Source of the DNA: an uncultured bacterium | GTDB lineage: Bacteria; Planctomycetota; Phycisphaerae; Phycisphaerales; SM1A02 | Assembly: GCA_903861235.1 (NCBI GenBank) | Contig: CAIOTP010000252.1 | Coordinates: 1-7,830, forward strand | Length of the DNA: 7,830 nucleotides | Reading direction: 5' to 3' | Shown here: piece by piece, positions 5,029-7,830 of the stretch | How positions within the stretch are numbered: position 1 is the stretch's first letter | Layout of the letters: each line of letters opens with the position of its first letter | Made by a program: the position numbers and the translations under genes | Notes under the pieces: model-generated | Databases searched by the model: none | Told to the model about the DNA's origin: nothing | What the model saw: the letters and a program-made list of their open reading frames with translations, nothing else

Positions 5029-5961
5029 ATGCTTCAAGTGGAAGGCCTGATCAAGCGATTCGGCGGGCGGAACGCCGTTTCCGGCGTGGACTTGCGCGTG
5101 CCGGCGGGTTCGATCTGCGGATTTCTCGGTCCCAACGGAGCCGGCAAGAGCACCACGATCCGCATGGTGGTCGGTGTGCTTCCGCCTGACGCGGGGCGGG
5201 TGTCGATCGACGGCCACGACGTCTGGACCGCGCCGGAGGCAGCGCGAAGCTGCGTGGGCTGGCTGCCCGAGCGCGCGCCGCTGCATGCGGACGCCACGGT
5301 GTCGGAGTGTCTGGCCTGGTCGGCACGGCTGCACGGCGTGGCGCCGCCGCGCGTGACGGCCGCGGTGGCCTCGGTGATCGAGCAGTGCCAGCTGGGCGAG
5401 GTCCGGACGCGCCTGTGCGGCGCGCTCAGCCGGGGCTTCCGCCAGCGCGTGGGACTGGCGGCCGCCCTGGTGCACCAGCCGCGGCTTCTGGTGCTTGACG
5501 AGCCGACGGCGGGCCTGGATCCCGCGCAGGTCCTGCTGTTCCGCGGCCTGCTGCAGCAGCTCAAGGGACGGACCGCGGTGCTGCTGAGCACGCACGTGCT
5601 GGCCGAGGTGGAGGCGGCATGCGACACGCTGGTGGTGCTCGACCGTGGCCGTGTGATCGCCACCGGCACCCCGGGCGAGGTGCGACATCAGCTGGGCGTG
5701 AGCCCGCGGCTGGAACTGGAGGTGGACGATCCGGTCCGCGCGGAGGCCGCGCTGCAGGAATGCGGCCTTCGCCTGACACGGCGCACGGCCTGCGCCGATG
5801 CACCGTGGACCGACATCGTGGCCGAGGGCCGGATCACGCCGGAGGTGCGGGGCCGCGTCTCGCAGGCGCTCGCCCGTGACGGCGTGGCCATCCGCAGGCT
5901 GGACATCGAGCATGGTCCGCTCGAGGAAGCTTTCCGCCGGCTGTCGGAGGAGACCCCATGA
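5029..5961 (+). CDS. ABC transporter ATP-binding protein, GldA-like (ABC-2 exporter type)
   Basis: The 310-residue protein is the ATPase of an exporter or envelope ABC complex and should sit on the inner face of the cytoplasmic membrane bound to the permease encoded next. All ATPase motifs are intact: Walker A GPNGAGKST (34-42), signature LSRGFRQR (133-140), Walker B LLVLDEP (153-159, D157 and E158), D-loop AGLDP (161-165) and switch histidine H189 in STHVL. At the Q-loop the sequence is WLPERAPL (78-85), with Glu in place of the usual Gln; this form is typical of GldA-related ATPases. The C-terminal part (about 225-310) is a small accessory domain ending LEEAFRRLSEE (298-308), common in this subfamily. 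The stop overlaps the start of the permease gene (ATGA), so the two are translationally coupled. GldA proteins are known from gliding motility, but relatives occur in many non-gliding bacteria, so the substrate is not known. Confidence 0.9.
   Translation: MLQVEGLIKRFGGRNAVSGVDLRVPAGSICGFLGPNGAGKSTTIRMVVGVLPPDAGRVSIDGHDVWTAPEAARSCVGWLPERAPLHADATVSECLAWSARLHGVAPPRVTAAVASVIEQCQLGEVRTRLCGALSRGFRQRVGLAAALVHQPRLLVLDEPTAGLDPAQVLLFRGLLQQLKGRTAVLLSTHVLAEVEAACDTLVVLDRGRVIATGTPGEVRHQLGVSPRLELEVDDPVRAEAALQECGLRLTRRTACADAPWTDIVAEGRITPEVRGRVSQALARDGVAIRRLDIEHGPLEEAFRRLSEETP
5947..5952 (+). promoter_or_regulatory. Ribosome binding site GAGGAG of the permease fusion gene
   Basis: GAGGAG, within GGAGGAGA, lies five bases before the ATG at 5958, inside the final codons of the ATPase gene. 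Together with the ATGA overlap it fixes the start of the permease and shows translational coupling. Confidence 0.7.
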
Positions 5962-7830
5962 GCGCATTCACGGCTTCGAGCCGAAGGGACGCGTGGCAGT
6001 CGGTGGCCGGCACGCGTGCGTGGACCCTGGCCGCGGCGATTGCGCTGCTGGCGGGGCTTCCGCTGCTGGCGGTTCCGCCGCGAGCGGGCCTGGTGGCGGA
6101 CCTGACACCGGCCTTCTCGATCGGGGCTTGGTGCGTCCTGGTGGGATCGGCCCTCATGGGTGCCGCCTCGATCAGCCGTGAGCGTCGTCAGGGCACCTGG
6201 GACCTGGTGCTGGCGGGACCGCAGTCGCCCTCGGCATCGGTCTGGGGCAAGTGGGTGGGCCTTCTCGCCGCGGTCACGGTGCTTCAGTCGGGGCTCGTGC
6301 TCCTGGCGCTGGTGTGCACGGTCACGGCGGCCGTGGACCTTGCCGCGGCCGTGTCGGGGGTGTTCGGCCTGTGGCTGGTGGGCGCCGCGGGCGCGTCGCT
6401 GGGCATGCTGGCCGGTGTCGCCGTGGCGTCCGGGCTGGGGGCCTCGATCGTGGCGCTGCTGCTGGTGGGCGTGTGGGTCTCGGTGGTCCGCTCCATGCAG
6501 GCGCTCGGCGATCCATGGTTCGGTGCCGTGGGCTACGCGCTCGATCCCATCCGGCGGGCGCAGGAATGTGCCGGCGGCGCCTTCGCGCTGGGTGGCGCCC
6601 TGGCCATGCTGGCCGCCTCGCTCATGCTGGCCTGGGCTTCGGCAGCCGGTGCGAACGCCTGGCGGGTAGCGAGCGCCACGCGGGCATGGCGCGCCCGCGT
6701 GTTCGCGATCCTGGTGGGTGCGTCGGTGGCGGTGCTCGCGGGCGTCGCCCTTCGTGGGCCCGGTGCCTCCTCGCCGCGCGTGGACCTGCATGCCGTGTTC
6801 CGTGGCGAGCCCGGGGACGCGCTGCGCAAGGCCGTGGCCGCCACGCAGGGGCCCGTGAGCGTGACGCTGTTCACGGCGCGGGGCGTGGGTGATCCCTCGG
6901 TGGCTGCGGCGCGGCAGGGCGTCGATCGGCTGCTCGCCTGCCGGGATGCGCGCGGTGGCGCCCCGCAGTGGAGCGAAGTCGACCTGCTCTCGCCCATCGA
7001 CGCCGGTCGCGCTGCGCAAGCCATGCAGGCCATCCAGGCCAGCGAGGGCGCCGCCATGGAAGGCTGGCGGCAGGCCCTCGATGCCGCGTTGGTGACGCTG
7101 GACCAGGTGTGTGCGGCCGCAGAGCTGGCCGGACCGCTGCAGCAGGCCGCCGCCGCGCGGCCGCAGGGGGACCTGCTGGCCGTGAACCTGGGCAGTCTGG
7201 CCGCCGGCCTGCAACGCGCCGCCGGCGAAGGCAGGTCGTGGCGCGCCGCCTTCGAGCAACTGGCCGAAGGAAGTGCCGACCAACCTCTGGGTGATGTGGA
7301 GGGTGCCGGACGCGGTCTGGCCACCGAACTGGGCGTGTGGGCGCGCCTGCTGCGTGAAGGCGCGGACGCCCTTGGACGCGGAGGCAACGCCTCGCATCGC
7401 GAGGCCAGCCGTCGACTCGCGGATCTTTCGGACCGGTGCCGCGCCGCCCAGGACGCCATCGACCGCCTGCCGCCGCTTCGCATGACCGAGGTGGCCGCCG
7501 CGCTGCGATCGCCGCCGCTGGTGGTGGTGAGCACGCCGGTCGGTGCCGCCGCCGTGCCGGCGTGGCGGCTGCTGGAGGGGCCGGCGTCGGCGGACGCGGC
7601 CATGGCCGGCGCCATCGCCGCGGCCGAGGGAGCGCCTCGCGACGGTGTGGTGTTGGTCCATGCCATGCCACGGTCACCGCTCGAGGCCACGGCCGCCGGC
7701 ACCGACATGGCGTTCATGGCCGAAGCCCTGCGTGGATCCCGGTTCCGGGTCGAGGCGTGGAACCCCTCGCAGGGTCCGCGTCCATCCATGCGCGGCACGC
7801 AGCGCAGGGCGTGGATCGTGCTGCCGCCGC
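5958..7830 (+). CDS. ABC-2 permease fused to a GldG-like extracytoplasmic domain (partial, runs off the window)
   Basis: The frame is open to the end of the window: 624 codons without a stop. The first about 265 residues are an ABC-2 permease with some seven hydrophobic segments (roughly 21-39, 54-72, 98-122, 130-155, 160-177, 206-230, 247-265). The cytoplasmic coupling motif SISRERRQGTWDLVLAGP (71-88) is typical of GldF/NosY-type permeases. After the last segment the protein resembles GldG (ABC_transp_aux family): a short linker, then GPVSVTLFTARGVGDP (298-313), and at the edge AMPRSPLEA (569-577), GSRFRVEAW (593-601) and RRAWIVLPP (616-624), as in the strand pattern of that fold. Between these lies an Ala-rich, largely helical stretch (about 345-515) unlike the usual compact domain. 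It should form the membrane and extracytoplasmic part of the exporter powered by the preceding ATPase. A final C-terminal membrane anchor is expected outside the window. Confidence 0.82.
   Translation, partial: MSAFTASSRRDAWQSVAGTRAWTLAAAIALLAGLPLLAVPPRAGLVADLTPAFSIGAWCVLVGSALMGAASISRERRQGTWDLVLAGPQSPSASVWGKWVGLLAAVTVLQSGLVLLALVCTVTAAVDLAAAVSGVFGLWLVGAAGASLGMLAGVAVASGLGASIVALLLVGVWVSVVRSMQALGDPWFGAVGYALDPIRRAQECAGGAFALGGALAMLAASLMLAWASAAGANAWRVASATRAWRARVFAILVGASVAVLAGVALRGPGASSPRVDLHAVFRGEPGDALRKAVAATQGPVSVTLFTARGVGDPSVAAARQGVDRLLACRDARGGAPQWSEVDLLSPIDAGRAAQAMQAIQASEGAAMEGWRQALDAALVTLDQVCAAAELAGPLQQAAAARPQGDLLAVNLGSLAAGLQRAAGEGRSWRAAFEQLAEGSADQPLGDVEGAGRGLATELGVWARLLREGADALGRGGNASHREASRRLADLSDRCRAAQDAIDRLPPLRMTEVAAALRSPPLVVVSTPVGAAAVPAWRLLEGPASADAAMAGAIAAAEGAPRDGVVLVHAMPRSPLEATAAGTDMAFMAEALRGSRFRVEAWNPSQGPRPSMRGTQRRAWIVLPP

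Noticed and set aside
5688..7661. Very long minus-strand open frame opposite the permease fusion
   Set aside because: It is full of Arg, His, Gln and Gly, has no hydrophobic core and no ribosome binding site, and is opposite a clear ABC-2 permease coupled to an ATPase.
1..7830. CRISPR array, tRNA, rRNA, defence or toxin-antitoxin system
   Set aside because: I saw no regularly spaced direct repeats, no cloverleaf or rRNA-like sequence, and no gene resembling a nuclease, toxin or antitoxin.

Overview
The window is very GC-rich, has almost no non-coding DNA, and carries six complete or partial protein genes plus one small gene of unknown function. The gene content suggests a planctomycete-like bacterium, perhaps of the class Phycisphaerae: a GldA-type ABC ATPase followed by a fused GldF/GldG-like permease, a PutA-type proline catabolic enzyme, and a GAF/receiver protein without an output domain. 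The assignment is an inference from gene style and composition; no rRNA or other taxonomic marker is present.

Layout. From 1 to 407 on the minus strand lies the N-terminal part of a PutA-like bifunctional proline dehydrogenase, cut by the window edge. A perfect 22-bp inverted repeat (434-486) separates it from a minus-strand pair at 488-2423: a small acidic protein of unknown function (151 aa), then a glycogen-synthase-like glycosyltransferase (492 aa, GTG start) that begins one base after its partner's stop codon. On the plus strand, divergent from this pair, is prmC (2532-3470), the release-factor glutamine methyltransferase. It converges on a minus-strand gene at 3477-4967 that encodes a PAS-like/GAF/degenerate-kinase/receiver protein; the two stop codons are six bases apart. 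Divergent from that gene is an ABC exporter operon on the plus strand: an ATPase (5029-5961) whose stop overlaps the ATG of a large permease/GldG-like fusion protein (5958 to beyond 7830).

How the genes work together. Two units look like true operons: the unknown protein plus glycosyltransferase (probably polysaccharide or glycogen synthesis), and the ATPase plus permease (probably export, or envelope or motility related). The others look like single housekeeping or signalling genes. I see no rRNA, tRNA, CRISPR array, insertion sequence or phage gene.

The most notable pattern is in gene starts. prmC and the GAF/receiver gene both have CTAGACT ending exactly six bases before ATG and no ribosome binding site. 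putA has the related CTAGAAT ten bases before ATG. These look like -10 boxes that would give leaderless or nearly leaderless mRNAs. The unknown gene and the genes inside the operons instead have clear AAGGAG/GAGGAG sites. No obviously new defence or mobile system is visible; the best leads are the leaderless starts, the inactive kinase-like core of the GAF/receiver protein, the long hairpin, and the unknown protein tied to the glycosyltransferase.
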